Source: an uncultured beta proteobacterium (GTDB lineage Bacteria > Pseudomonadota > Gammaproteobacteria > Burkholderiales > Burkholderiaceae_C). From it: a stretch of DNA of 44,113 nt. Positions 29,093 through 37,316 of this stretch are shown in pieces. The stretch spans positions 1 to 44,113 of the forward strand of contig CAIQBN010000366.1 of the NCBI GenBank assembly GCA_903870065.1, written 5' to 3'. Each line of letters opens with the position of its first letter. Within the stretch, counting starts at the first letter, position 1. Position numbers and translations under genes: made by a program. The notes below the pieces were generated by a model. That model saw only the letters and a list, made by a program, of their open reading frames with translations. It was not told the origin of the DNA and did not search any database.

Positions 29093-29421
29093 CGGTTTGC
29101 CTTCCTCACAGATGAAGCAACACCGCCTGCAGCCTGCTCACCGGGGTCCGCCGCAGCGTTTGAATAACTCACATAGGTCGTGATAGCGGGTGAAGCCAGA
29201 CGCATCTGCAGCTTTTCGCGGGCGATACGTTCAACCCGCGCTGGCGTGGCCTGCGCGCGCTTTTCAACCTGCAGGCGTTCGCGTTCAGTTTCCAGGCGGG
29301 TTGCCTCGCTGTTTGCCCGATCCAGCTCGAAAAACAAGCGACGAGAATCATATTGAACACTGACCAAATACATCGCACTGGCGACAACGGCCATCAGGAG
29401 CACCAAATTCAGGCGGATCAT
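29089..29421 (-). CDS. ftsL: Cell division protein FtsL
   Basis: This 110-residue bitopic protein has one membrane segment at about residues 3-22 and a periplasmic coiled coil (about 28-75) rich in Glu/Arg ([16 protein letters not shown]), followed by [12 protein letters not shown]. It should form the FtsQLB complex. Overlaps with rsmH and ftsI (four bases each) show tight coupling. FtsL is poorly conserved; the call rests on topology plus position. Confidence 0.93.
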   Translation of the reverse strand: MIRLNLVLLMAVVASAMYLVSVQYDSRRLFFELDRANSEATRLETERERLQVEKRAQATPARVERIAREKLQMRLASPAITTYVSYSNAAADPGEQAAGGVASSVRKANR

Positions 29422-30353
29422 GATGGCAACCTTTGCGCAACCCGCATGATGGCACTGCGCGAACGTGCGTTGCCGCTGACCTCGGCCGTCGATGGCTTGA
29501 CGCGACCCAGCGCTTTAAGCTGCATGACCTTGGGCGCCGCAAATGGAGCGCGTCGATCGTAGGCATCGCGTGAGTGCGTTGCGATGAATTGCTTAACGAT
29601 CCGATCTTCCAGCGAGTGAAAACTGATAACTGCCAGGCGACCTCCGGGTGCCAGCACGTTCAGGCAGGCGGTTAGCGCGTGTTGCAGCTCCTCAAGCTCG
29701 GCGTTGATGAAAATCCGAAAAGCCTGAAATGTGCGCGTTGCAGGGTTCTGGCCCGGCTCGCGGGTTTTGACCGTGTCAGCCACGAGTTGGGCCAGCTCGG
29801 TGGTGGTTGAAATTGGGCCCCGTTCCTGTCGGCGAGCAACAATCGCCTTTGCAATGGGGCCAGCAAACCGTTCTTCACCATATTCACGTATCACCTCCGC
29901 TATTCGGTTGGTTTCGGCTGTCTCCAGCCATTGCGCCACGCTCTGTCCGCGCGTGGTGTCCATTCGCATGTCCAGCGGACCATCGAAGCGAAAACTAAAG
30001 CCCCGCTGTGGATTGTCAATCTGGGGAGAGCTCACCCCCAGATCCATCAACACCCCGGAAATGCTTCCAGCAGGCAGATCTGCCAGGCGAGAGAAACCTT
30101 CGTGCCGAATAGAAAACCGGGCGTCTGAAATCGCGCTGGCCTGCGCCACCGCGTCGGGGTCCCGGTCGAAAGCAATCAGCTTCCCAGTTGGTGCCAGTCG
30201 GGTCAGAATGAGGCGCGAATGCCCGCCACGACCAAATGTGGCATCGACATAGATGCCCGTCGGATCCCCCGCCGAGGGATCCAAGTCACGGTTGAACAAG
30301 GCATCCACCGCCTCGTTCAGCAAGACCGTGGTGTGATTCCAGGAAGCTTGCAC
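29418..30353 (-). CDS. rsmH: 16S rRNA (cytosine1402-N4)-methyltransferase
   Basis: This 311-residue SAM-dependent enzyme methylates N4 of C1402 in 16S rRNA, tuning the ribosomal P site. It has [13 protein letters not shown] at the N-terminus, the SAM-binding [15 protein letters not shown], and [21 protein letters not shown] and [15 protein letters not shown] as further family signatures. It begins nine bases after the mraZ stop, the usual dcw arrangement. Confidence 0.97.
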   Translation of the reverse strand: MQASWNHTTVLLNEAVDALFNRDLDPSAGDPTGIYVDATFGRGGHSRLILTRLAPTGKLIAFDRDPDAVAQASAISDARFSIRHEGFSRLADLPAGSISGVLMDLGVSSPQIDNPQRGFSFRFDGPLDMRMDTTRGQSVAQWLETAETNRIAEVIREYGEERFAGPIAKAIVARRQERGPISTTTELAQLVADTVKTREPGQNPATRTFQAFRIFINAELEELQHALTACLNVLAPGGRLAVISFHSLEDRIVKQFIATHSRDAYDRRAPFAAPKVMQLKALGRVKPSTAEVSGNARSRSAIMRVAQRLPS

Positions 30354-30362
30354 GGGCGGGCC

Positions 30363-30791
30363 TTAAAAGGAAAAGTCCTTGAAGACATCCGGCATTTCGC
30401 CCTGCATGGCCAGGGATTCCTGCGCATCGTAGCTTGCCTTGTCCCACAACTCGAAGTGATTTCCCATCCCCAGCAAGATAGTGTCTTTTGCAATTCCCGC
30501 AGCTTCTCGCAATTCAGGCGACACCAGCACGCGACCGGTTGTGTCCATTTCGACATCCATGGCGTTACCCAAAAATATGCGCTTCCACCACTGGGCCGAC
30601 ATGGGTAATGCAGCGATACGATCCCGGAATTTTTCCCACTCGGGACGCGGAAACACCATGAGGCAACCATGGGGATGCTTGGTGATGGTGAGCTGACAGC
30701 CCGCAGTCGCGCTCAAAACGTCACGGTGTCGGGTTGGAACCGACAACCTGCCTTTTGCATCCAGACTGAGAGACGAAGCCCCTTGAAACAC
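30363..30791 (-). CDS. mraZ: Transcriptional regulator MraZ
   Basis: This 142-residue protein has two SpoVT-AbrB-type half-domains, marked by [15 protein letters not shown] (about residues 10-24) and [15 protein letters not shown] (about 62-76). MraZ oligomers bind repeats upstream of their own gene and control the dcw operon. The start is GTG 30791, with AAGGTGA about six bases upstream; the family N-terminus [15 protein letters not shown] supports it. A matching repeat array lies 49-85 bases upstream of the start codon. Confidence 0.96.
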   Translation of the reverse strand: MFQGASSLSLDAKGRLSVPTRHRDVLSATAGCQLTITKHPHGCLMVFPRPEWEKFRDRIAALPMSAQWWKRIFLGNAMDVEMDTTGRVLVSPELREAAGIAKDTILLGMGNHFELWDKASYDAQESLAMQGEMPDVFKDFSF

Positions 30792-30839
30792 CCTAAATCA
30801 CCTTTTTTTTGCTGGACAGCGCAAAAGACCTGTTTAAAG

Positions 30840-30876
30840 GCACTTTCCACCACTAAATTGCACTTTTTTGCACTTT
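30840..30876 (-). promoter_or_regulatory. Probable MraZ operator: four 10-bp-periodic repeats
   Basis: Read on the minus strand, AAAGTGC occurs at 30870-30876, 30860-30866 and 30840-30846, with a degenerate TTAGTGG at 30850-30856, giving four units exactly one helical turn apart. MraZ is known to bind tandem short GTG-containing repeats with about 10-bp spacing upstream of mraZ in E. coli and in mollicutes, so this is the expected autoregulatory site. Confidence 0.75.
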
Positions 30877-30904
30877 ATCAGCAAACGACACGGAAACAAG
30901 AGTG

Positions 30905-30933
30905 CTTGTAAGAAATTTTTTCAATGAAATCAA
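30905..30933 (-). promoter_or_regulatory. Candidate sigma70 promoter of the dcw operon
   Basis: On the minus strand TTGATT (30933-30928) and TACAAG (30910-30905) are separated by exactly 17 bases; each matches consensus at four of six positions. Transcription would start near 30898, just upstream of the MraZ repeats. The -35 element overlaps the inner copy of a 15-bp direct repeat. Confidence 0.4.
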
Positions 30934-30995
30934 GGACTTAGAAGCGATTTCAAACCCTGTCTAAGGGCAAAATTCGTTCTAAATTAAGGACTTAG
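30927..30995 (-). repeat. 15-bp direct repeat upstream of mraZ
   Basis: CTAAGTCCTTAATTT (minus strand, 30995-30981) and CTAAGTCCTTGATTT (30941-30927) differ at one position and are 54 bases apart, about five helical turns. They lie upstream of the MraZ repeats in the hslU-mraZ spacer. They may be binding sites for an unknown regulator or duplicated promoter -35 regions. Confidence 0.5.
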
Positions 30996-31050
30996 CGCGC
31001 GCAATGAAAGTAACGCTTGAAGCGCAGTGGCAATCCCCGAGGGAAAACAC

Positions 31051-32376
31051 TTACAAAATGTAACGCGACAGATCTTCGTCCTGACTCAGTTCACCCAGGC
31101 GCGTGTCAACATATTCGGCGTCGATGCGCACAGTCTGACCGGCCAATGAGGCGGCATCAAAGCTCACTTCGTCGAGCAGGCGTTCCATCACGGTGGACAA
31201 ACGGCGCGCCCCAATGTTTTCAGTGCGTTCGTTCACATCGAACGCGATTTGCGCCAAACGGGTAATGCCTTCCCCGGTAAAGTCCAGCGTAACCCCCTCA
31301 GTGGCCAGCAATGCCTGGTATTGTTTAACCAACGAGGCATGGGTTTGCACCAATATGGCTTCGAAATCCTTGACCGAAAGCGACTGCAACTCAACCCGAA
31401 TCGGGAAACGCCCCTGCAACTCGGGTATCAGGTCGCTGGGCTTGCTCAAATGAAATGCACCGGAAGCCACGAACAAAATGTGATCGGTTTTAACCACACC
31501 GTACTTGGTGGAAACAGAAGTACCCTCTACCAAGGGCAGTAAGTCGCGCTGTACACCCTGGCGCGACACCTCGGCACCACTGCCCTCACTGCGCGACGTG
31601 ACTTTATCAATTTCATCAATAAAGACAATGCCGTTTTGCTCCAGCATGTGCACGGCCTGTGACTTGATGTCGTCTTCATTGACAAGCTTTGCCGCCTCTT
31701 CATCCACCAGAATTTTCTGCGCTTCACTGATCTTGAGCTTGCGCGTCTGACGCTTGGTCTGTCCCAGTTGACCAAACATGCCGCGCAACTGCTCAGTCAT
31801 CTCCTCCATGCCCGGCGGACCCATCACTTCAAGTTGCTGCACCGGCTGCGCCACATCTAACTCGATTTCCCGATCAGCCAACTGACCCTCACGCAATTTC
31901 TTGCGAAAGGTCTGCCGTGCTGCGCCCTGAGGCAATTCGCTGGAGTTCAAAACCCCGAACTCACCCCGTGCCGGTGGAATCAAAATGTCCAGGATGCGCT
32001 CTTCTGCAGCATCTTCGGCGCGGGCCCGCACCTTGCGCTTCTCTGCTTCTCGGGTTTGCTTGACCGCAATATCGGCCAGATCACGAATAATCGAATCAAC
32101 GTCTTTGCCAACATAGCCCACTTCGGTGAACTTGGTCGCCTCGACCTTGATAAAAGGAGCATCTGCCAAGCGCGCCAGGCGGCGCGCAATTTCAGTTTTA
32201 CCGACGCCGGTGGGGCCAATCATCAAAATATTTTTTGGCGTAATTTCACCACGCAACTCACTGTCGACCTGTTGGCGGCGCCAGCGATTGCGCAATGCAA
32301 TGGCGACCGCTCGTTTGGCCTGGGACTGGCCCACAATGTGTTTGTCAAGTTCGGAAACAATGTCTTGGGGCTTCAT
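31051..32376 (-). CDS. hslU: ATP-dependent protease ATPase subunit HslU
   Basis: This 441-residue AAA+ unfoldase feeds substrates to the HslV peptidase. It has N-terminal [15 protein letters not shown], Walker [14 protein letters not shown], an extended I-domain with Arg/Glu-rich coiled segments, Walker B as VFIDEIDKV, and the C-terminal DLSRYIL that inserts into HslV to activate it. The start at 32376 fits the family N-terminus; the frame is open upstream into hslV. It lies one base after hslV. Confidence 0.97.
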   Translation of the reverse strand: MKPQDIVSELDKHIVGQSQAKRAVAIALRNRWRRQQVDSELRGEITPKNILMIGPTGVGKTEIARRLARLADAPFIKVEATKFTEVGYVGKDVDSIIRDLADIAVKQTREAEKRKVRARAEDAAEERILDILIPPARGEFGVLNSSELPQGAARQTFRKKLREGQLADREIELDVAQPVQQLEVMGPPGMEEMTEQLRGMFGQLGQTKRQTRKLKISEAQKILVDEEAAKLVNEDDIKSQAVHMLEQNGIVFIDEIDKVTSRSEGSGAEVSRQGVQRDLLPLVEGTSVSTKYGVVKTDHILFVASGAFHLSKPSDLIPELQGRFPIRVELQSLSVKDFEAILVQTHASLVKQYQALLATEGVTLDFTGEGITRLAQIAFDVNERTENIGARRLSTVMERLLDEVSFDAASLAGQTVRIDAEYVDTRLGELSQDEDLSRYIL

Positions 32377-32377
32377 G

Positions 32378-32923
32378 TCACAAGGTCTCAATCGTGTGCT
32401 GCATATTGGTGTAAATACACAGTTCACCGGCAATTTCAAGTGAACGCTTGACAATGTCGGCAGCCGACAGCTCGGTATGGTTCAACAGCGCAATGGCCGC
32501 GGCTTGCGCGTAAGCGCCGCCGGAGCCAATTGTGACGATGCCATTTTCTGGCTCCAACACGTCGCCGTTGCCCGTGATAATGAGTGACGCGTCCTTGTCG
32601 GCCACGGCGAGCATGGCTTCAAGCCTGCGCAACACGCGATCGGTCCGCCAGTCCTTGGTCAATTCAATAGCCGCCCGCGCCAAGTGCCCCTGGTGTTTTT
32701 CAAGTTTGGCTTCAAATCGCTCAAACAGGGTGAAGGCGTCGGCGGTGGCGCCAGCAAAACCGGCTAAGACCTTGCCATGGTGAAGCTTGCGGACCTTGCG
32801 CGCCGTGCCCTTGACAATAATGTTGCCCAGAGTAACCTGCCCATCGCCACCGATGGCGACGCTGTAGCCCTGCGGCGTCTTACGCCGCACACTAATGATG
32901 GTTGTGCCGTGAAATGGTTCCAT
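32378..32923 (-). CDS. hslV: ATP-dependent protease peptidase subunit HslV
   Basis: This 181-residue N-terminal-nucleophile protease resembles the proteasome beta subunit. The catalytic threonine is expected at the start of TTIISVRR, but here six residues (MEPFHG) precede it, so more than Met removal is needed to expose it, unlike E. coli HslV where Thr follows Met directly. [30 protein letters not shown] and [12 protein letters not shown] are typical. The start at 32923 follows from resemblance; in-frame codons exist upstream. Confidence 0.96.
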   Translation of the reverse strand: MEPFHGTTIISVRRKTPQGYSVAIGGDGQVTLGNIIVKGTARKVRKLHHGKVLAGFAGATADAFTLFERFEAKLEKHQGHLARAAIELTKDWRTDRVLRRLEAMLAVADKDASLIITGNGDVLEPENGIVTIGSGGAYAQAAAIALLNHTELSAADIVKRSLEIAGELCIYTNMQHTIETL

Positions 32924-32964
32924 AGTGCAGTCAGGTGGGGATGCCGGTCCCGGCAAACAAGTAG

Positions 32965-34770
32965 TTAAGCCGGCCGGGGAACAACGCGGGCATGTTCGTT
33001 AATACCAATCACGTTGAAAAATGCAGCGACCAAACGGTGAACATCGCGGAACTGTACCTGACAACCCTCCGACTGCCGCAAGGCCACCCAATTCAAGATG
33101 CTGCCAGCGGCCGAAAAATCAACGCGAATGAGCCCTCTGCATGAAATAACAATATTTTCTCCGGACCACTCGGTTTTTGTCAGGCCCGACAGTGCGTGCG
33201 TCGCATCGCCCAACACACTGCCACTGAGTCGCAGCTGCACAGCCGACACGCTGTCAATTTCCATCGGAAGAGTGGGAATCTGGCTATTGCCTGTGCTCCA
33301 TTCCGCCGGCTCGACCGGCTTTTCCGCCGCGTTTTCACTCTCGACGTTCGTGTACTGACAGCGCGCCTCTTGCCAAGCCGGTGGAGAAACTTCGTATGTC
33401 ACACAGTAATCCAGTGCGGCCAATTCAAAATCATCGAGTAGCTGCACGGTGCGCAGCGCATTGAGCCGCATCGCCCACCAGTCCGGACTCACTTGATGAT
33501 CACCGGCGGGCATCATCGAGCGCAGGGTATCGACTAGGCGAATCGCGCCACTGAACCGCAGGGCCACCGGCTCATTGCATAGACTGCTGAACAGTCCTGC
33601 CATCAGGGGCATCGCGTCGGGTGAAATATGTGACAAGCGCGACCAATCCAAATGCCAGGGAGTCGCATTTGAAGCCATCGCATCACGCAATTCTTCCATT
33701 GCTAACTCGGTCAACTCGTGCGGGCTGCACCAGATTGCCCCTATCGAGTAGTCGACTGTTTCAGGCTCCGGTGACGCCATGGGCACCGTCGACTGCGCAG
33801 GTGATAACTCACCGGGTTCGTTATCCGTGATGGCGTACCACAAAGGGTTTGCGTAAGAAAAGTAATTGGAAAACTCTCCAACAACTTCATCAAATCGCAG
33901 CTTGTTGTTCGTCGCCCTGTACAGGTCAAGTAAAGCCGACATCCAGGAACTTGCCGTCTCGGTAGGCAGTGCCGCACCACGCAATGCATCCAGCAAACCG
34001 GCTTCCGCTCCCTCGTCATCGCCATTGGCAAAACGGATGGCAGCTTCTTCGAGTTCGGGGTCGGTCGCCATGTCTTCCACGTCGATTGCAAACAACTTGG
34101 AAGTGGAAAAGCCGACATCTGCCCCATCGTAGCTTTGGGCCAGCGCACCCATGACGGGTGGCCTCATGGGCGTCGAATGCCCTTTGGGCTGCGCAGACAC
34201 GGGCCGGCTGGGCTCCATCCCGTGGCCCATCTCGGTGGGTTCAAATTCAGCCGAATGGGGCCCAACCGACTCTGACCCCAGGTTTGCTGACTCTGTCAAT
34301 CCAAACTGCTCGGACGTCGACAGGGCAGCAGCCGGTGTCTGATCGGGCGGCTTGGCGGCAGCCGGCTCCGCCTTGGCAACAGGAAATCCAGTGGCCTGAA
34401 TCGCCGCAGCGTCCTGCTTGCCCTTCCACCACTGCTTGGACATCTGGGCTTCGATTTCATCGATCTTCTTCAGCGTTACGGCGCGGCCATCCGGGTCAGT
34501 TGCCATGCTCGACTGAAAAACAGATGGTCTGCCCATACCAGCCAATGCAGTGACGCCGCGGCTACGCAATTTACGCAACTGATCGAATTCCCTCTTGCGT
34601 ATGAAATCGTTTTGACGCTTGCGCTCGATCATTTGCTTGAGGACCTGCTTGTCAAAGCCACTGTCCTGATCGATTTGGGGGCGCTCCAACTCAGACCAAT
34701 CTTTGGTCGGATTGCGAACGAACATCGCCATCTTGGACAAGAGCCCAGGGCGATCGCTTTTGGTGGCCAT
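32965..34770 (-). CDS. Uncharacterised protein with two STAS-like segments
   Basis: This 601-residue protein has no signal peptide or membrane segment. A basic N-terminus (about residues 40-72, Lys/Arg-rich helix) is followed by a Pro/Ala-rich linker (130-205), a helical region (235-310, [23 protein letters not shown]) that recalls TPR/FimV-type repeats, then two STAS-like stretches. The first is at about 340-430 ([22 protein letters not shown]), the second at about 505-597 ([21 protein letters not shown]). STAS domains mediate protein partnering in anti-anti-sigma factors, Mla transport and SulP transporters. It lies 41 bases upstream of hslV, on the same strand. The cellular role is unknown; partnering or scaffolding is inference. 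Confidence 0.75.
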   Translation of the reverse strand: MATKSDRPGLLSKMAMFVRNPTKDWSELERPQIDQDSGFDKQVLKQMIERKRQNDFIRKREFDQLRKLRSRGVTALAGMGRPSVFQSSMATDPDGRAVTLKKIDEIEAQMSKQWWKGKQDAAAIQATGFPVAKAEPAAAKPPDQTPAAALSTSEQFGLTESANLGSESVGPHSAEFEPTEMGHGMEPSRPVSAQPKGHSTPMRPPVMGALAQSYDGADVGFSTSKLFAIDVEDMATDPELEEAAIRFANGDDEGAEAGLLDALRGAALPTETASSWMSALLDLYRATNNKLRFDEVVGEFSNYFSYANPLWYAITDNEPGELSPAQSTVPMASPEPETVDYSIGAIWCSPHELTELAMEELRDAMASNATPWHLDWSRLSHISPDAMPLMAGLFSSLCNEPVALRFSGAIRLVDTLRSMMPAGDHQVSPDWWAMRLNALRTVQLLDDFELAALDYCVTYEVSPPAWQEARCQYTNVESENAAEKPVEPAEWSTGNSQIPTLPMEIDSVSAVQLRLSGSVLGDATHALSGLTKTEWSGENIVISCRGLIRVDFSAAGSILNWVALRQSEGCQVQFRDVHRLVAAFFNVIGINEHARVVPRPA

Positions 34771-34813
34771 AAGCGCAGTTTACCGGACTGACGAGTGGCT
34801 CAGCCGTGCAGGG

Positions 34814-36106
34814 TCAGTCGCCAAACATCTTTTGTTTGAGCTCACGTCGCTGTTGCGCTTCCAGTGACAGTGTCGCAGTCGGGCGAGCCAGGAGCCGTCC
34901 GACCCCAATGGGCTCGCCGGTCTCATCGCAATACCCATAGTCACCCGCATCAATGCGTCCGATGGATTGTTCGATTTTCTTCAGCAATTTGCGCTCACGA
35001 TCCCGGGTTCGCAACTCCAGGGCATGCTCTTCCTCAATCGTGGCGCGGTCGGCGGGGTCTGGGACTACCGAAGTATCTTCCCGCAAATGCTCAGTCGTTT
35101 CGCCAGCGCTGTTCAAGATCTCCATTTTGAGCTTGGTCAACTTCAAACGGAAAACGGCCAACTGCAATGCGCTCATGTACTCAGAATCCGGCATGGCCAT
35201 GAGTTCGGCATCAGTCATATCGGCGGCGGCGGTTGTCTTCCAGTTGTTTGCGAGCTTGGGGTCCTTCTTGATCGATGAAGGCAACACCGGAACGATCACT
35301 GGCGACGGCGTCGACTGGGTGTAACTGGCTTTGGCTGCAGTAGATGCAATCGTCTGGGCAATGGACGGAACCGTCAATTGCGCCAATCGGGAAGACGGTC
35401 GACCCGCCTTGGCGACGACAGGTTGTGCAAGTGGTGCTGGGGCTACGGCAACGGGAGCAGGTTTTGCCACGGCAGGTGACGCAGCGACCGGGGTTTTTAA
35501 CTTGAGCGGAGCAACGGTCGGCGCGGGTTTGGCAGACTTGGGAGAAACGGGCATGGGAGCGGGGCTAACGGAAGCCTTGAGTTTGGAAACGGGTTGAGAT
35601 ACGGACCGTGCAGTCGCTCGGTCTGAAGAAGCGGTGGATTGGGTGGCGGCGGCGACTTTCGGTGCAGGCACCGGTTTGACCGACGCAGGCGACACAGTTT
35701 TGGCTGCCGGCTTGACGGCTTTTGCTGCAACCACCTTGGACGCTGGCTTGGGCAAAACCGTGCCAGCACCGGCTGCAGGTGCACTCGCTTTGCCTACAGG
35801 CTTGGCTGCCGTTTTGACAGCGGCCTTTGCTGCGGGCTTACTCCCTTTGGGAGCGGCAGAGGCAACTGGACTGGCCGATGGCCGAGTCGCACTGGTGTCT
35901 TTGCCTTTGGGCGGTACAGCTTTGCTGTCTTTCCCCGATTTAGCTTTCACTTCTGGTCTCCTGGCAGAACTCTCCTGCACAACGTCGGTGTCGCTTACTG
36001 CCCCCCCGCGGCCCTTGGCTGGCTTTTGTGGCGGGGGTTCTCCGGCGCGCGAGTTTACAGGCTTCGCCACCGGAAAACCCATCAGTTGCAAAATCGAGAC
36101 AATCAT
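34814..36106 (-). CDS. dksA: DksA-family RNA polymerase-binding protein with long basic N-terminus
   Basis: The 430-residue product has a C-terminal DksA module (about residues 290-430): the coiled-coil tip DPADRATIEEEHALELRTRDRERKLLKKI carries the D-x-x-D-x-A residues (D350, D353, A355) that act in the RNA polymerase secondary channel with ppGpp. The zinc finger is reduced to one cysteine (C393 in YGYCDETGEPIG); the others are replaced (ATLSLEAQQ), as in zinc-independent DksA forms. Residues 15-285 are a low-complexity Ala/Pro/Lys/Val region resembling histone H1-like tails. The start is uncertain: ATG 36106 is used; ATG 36082 or an internal GTG would trim it. It follows the COG0523 GTPase gene by 76 bases. 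Confidence 0.85.
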   Translation of the reverse strand: MIVSILQLMGFPVAKPVNSRAGEPPPQKPAKGRGGAVSDTDVVQESSARRPEVKAKSGKDSKAVPPKGKDTSATRPSASPVASAAPKGSKPAAKAAVKTAAKPVGKASAPAAGAGTVLPKPASKVVAAKAVKPAAKTVSPASVKPVPAPKVAAATQSTASSDRATARSVSQPVSKLKASVSPAPMPVSPKSAKPAPTVAPLKLKTPVAASPAVAKPAPVAVAPAPLAQPVVAKAGRPSSRLAQLTVPSIAQTIASTAAKASYTQSTPSPVIVPVLPSSIKKDPKLANNWKTTAAADMTDAELMAMPDSEYMSALQLAVFRLKLTKLKMEILNSAGETTEHLREDTSVVPDPADRATIEEEHALELRTRDRERKLLKKIEQSIGRIDAGDYGYCDETGEPIGVGRLLARPTATLSLEAQQRRELKQKMFGD

Positions 36107-36182
36107 TTGGCTATCAATCCGAAAAAAAATCAAAAACCCGGCGAATCCAGTCAGTCTGTCATTTGCGGCACCGATCTGGCAG

Positions 36183-37244
36183 TTACACCAACGACTGTTC
36201 CAGACCTTGCAGCAAAATATCCTTTGGCAGATCAATTCCAATGAACACCATTTTGCTGCAACGCAGCTCGTCTTGTGCCCATTGCGGCCCGAGGTCGCTG
36301 CCCATCAGCTGGTGCACACCCTGAAAAATCACTTTGCGTTCTGTGCCCTTCATAAAGAGGACCCCCTTGTAACGCAACATGCGCGGACCGTAGATGTTGA
36401 CAATGGCACCTAAAAAATCCTCCAGTTTGGCGGGATCAAATGCGCGGTCGGACTTGAACACAAAACTCTTGACATCGTCATCATGGTGGTGATGGCGACC
36501 ACCGCCGTGCGCATGCGAAGGATGGTCACACGCTTCACCCGGCGCGTGCGCGTGTCCGGTGTGATCCTGTCCATGGTCATGGGCGTCATCTTTGAGAAAA
36601 TCCGGATCAATGTCCAGTTTGGCATTCAGGTTGAAGCCACGCAGGTCAAACACCTCAGACAGCGCCACGTCACCAAAATGCACCGCCCTTTGCGGGGCCC
36701 GGGGGTTCATGTGTTTGAGTCGATGCATCAAGGCATCGGTCTCGTCCTTGGAAACCAGGTCTGATTTGCTAATGAAAATTTGGTCAGCAAACCCGACCTG
36801 ACGTCGTGCTTCCTGTCGGTCGTCAAGTTGCCGGGCCGCATGTTTGGCATCGACCAGGGTCAAAATCGAGTCCAACAAGAAGGATTCTGCAATCTCGTCG
36901 TCCATGAAAAAGGTTTGTGCGACTGGGCCAGGGTCGGCCAGACCGGTGGTCTCGATGACCACCCGGTCAAACTCCAGCAATCCTTTGCGCTTTTTGGCCG
37001 CCAGCATCTGCAAGGTCTCACGCAGGTCTTCGCGGATGGTGCAGCAGATGCAGCCATTGCTCATCTGGATGATCTGCTCCTTGGTGTCGCTGACCAAAAT
37101 ATCGCTGTCGATGTTTTCTTCACCGAATTCATTTTCGATGACCGCGATTTTTTGTCCATGCGCCTCAGCCAGCACGCGTTTGAGCAGCGTGGTTTTGCCC
37201 GAGCCCAGAAAGCCGGTCAATATGGTGGCGGGAATCAAACTCAT
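36183..37244 (-). CDS. COG0523/CobW-type GTPase (putative metallochaperone)
   Basis: This protein of about 353 residues belongs to the G3E GTPase family. It has Walker A GFLGSGKT (11-18), the metal-binding CXCC-type motif NGCICC (63-68), ETTGLADPGP, SKSD as the guanine motif, and a His/Asp-rich loop (about 225-262; DHGQDHTGHAHAP and GGGRHHHHDDD) that likely binds zinc or another transition metal. The C-terminal CobW_C domain ends the protein. COG0523 proteins deliver metal to client enzymes or work in zinc shortage. The adjacent dksA encodes a nearly Cys-less DksA, supporting a zinc-related theme. The start at 37244 (MSLIPATI) is chosen by family resemblance; an ATG four codons upstream is possible. 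Confidence 0.9.
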   Translation of the reverse strand: MSLIPATILTGFLGSGKTTLLKRVLAEAHGQKIAVIENEFGEENIDSDILVSDTKEQIIQMSNGCICCTIREDLRETLQMLAAKKRKGLLEFDRVVIETTGLADPGPVAQTFFMDDEIAESFLLDSILTLVDAKHAARQLDDRQEARRQVGFADQIFISKSDLVSKDETDALMHRLKHMNPRAPQRAVHFGDVALSEVFDLRGFNLNAKLDIDPDFLKDDAHDHGQDHTGHAHAPGEACDHPSHAHGGGRHHHHDDDVKSFVFKSDRAFDPAKLEDFLGAIVNIYGPRMLRYKGVLFMKGTERKVIFQGVHQLMGSDLGPQWAQDELRCSKMVFIGIDLPKDILLQGLEQSLV

Positions 37245-37299
37245 GTCGCAATCCAAATTTAGCAGGTGGGGAGTGTACTGGGCCTTGATGCCGAAAATC

Positions 37300-37313
37300 C
37301 TGACAATTGTCAG
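37300..37313. promoter_or_regulatory. Perfect 14-bp palindrome between rlmI and the COG0523 gene
   Basis: CTGACAATTGTCAG reads identically on both strands. On the minus strand it begins four bases after the rlmI stop and is followed by GATTTT, so it could be a weak intrinsic terminator. It is also 56 bases upstream of the COG0523 start and could be an operator. It does not match the Zur consensus as I know it. Confidence 0.45.
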
Positions 37314-37316
37314 CGC

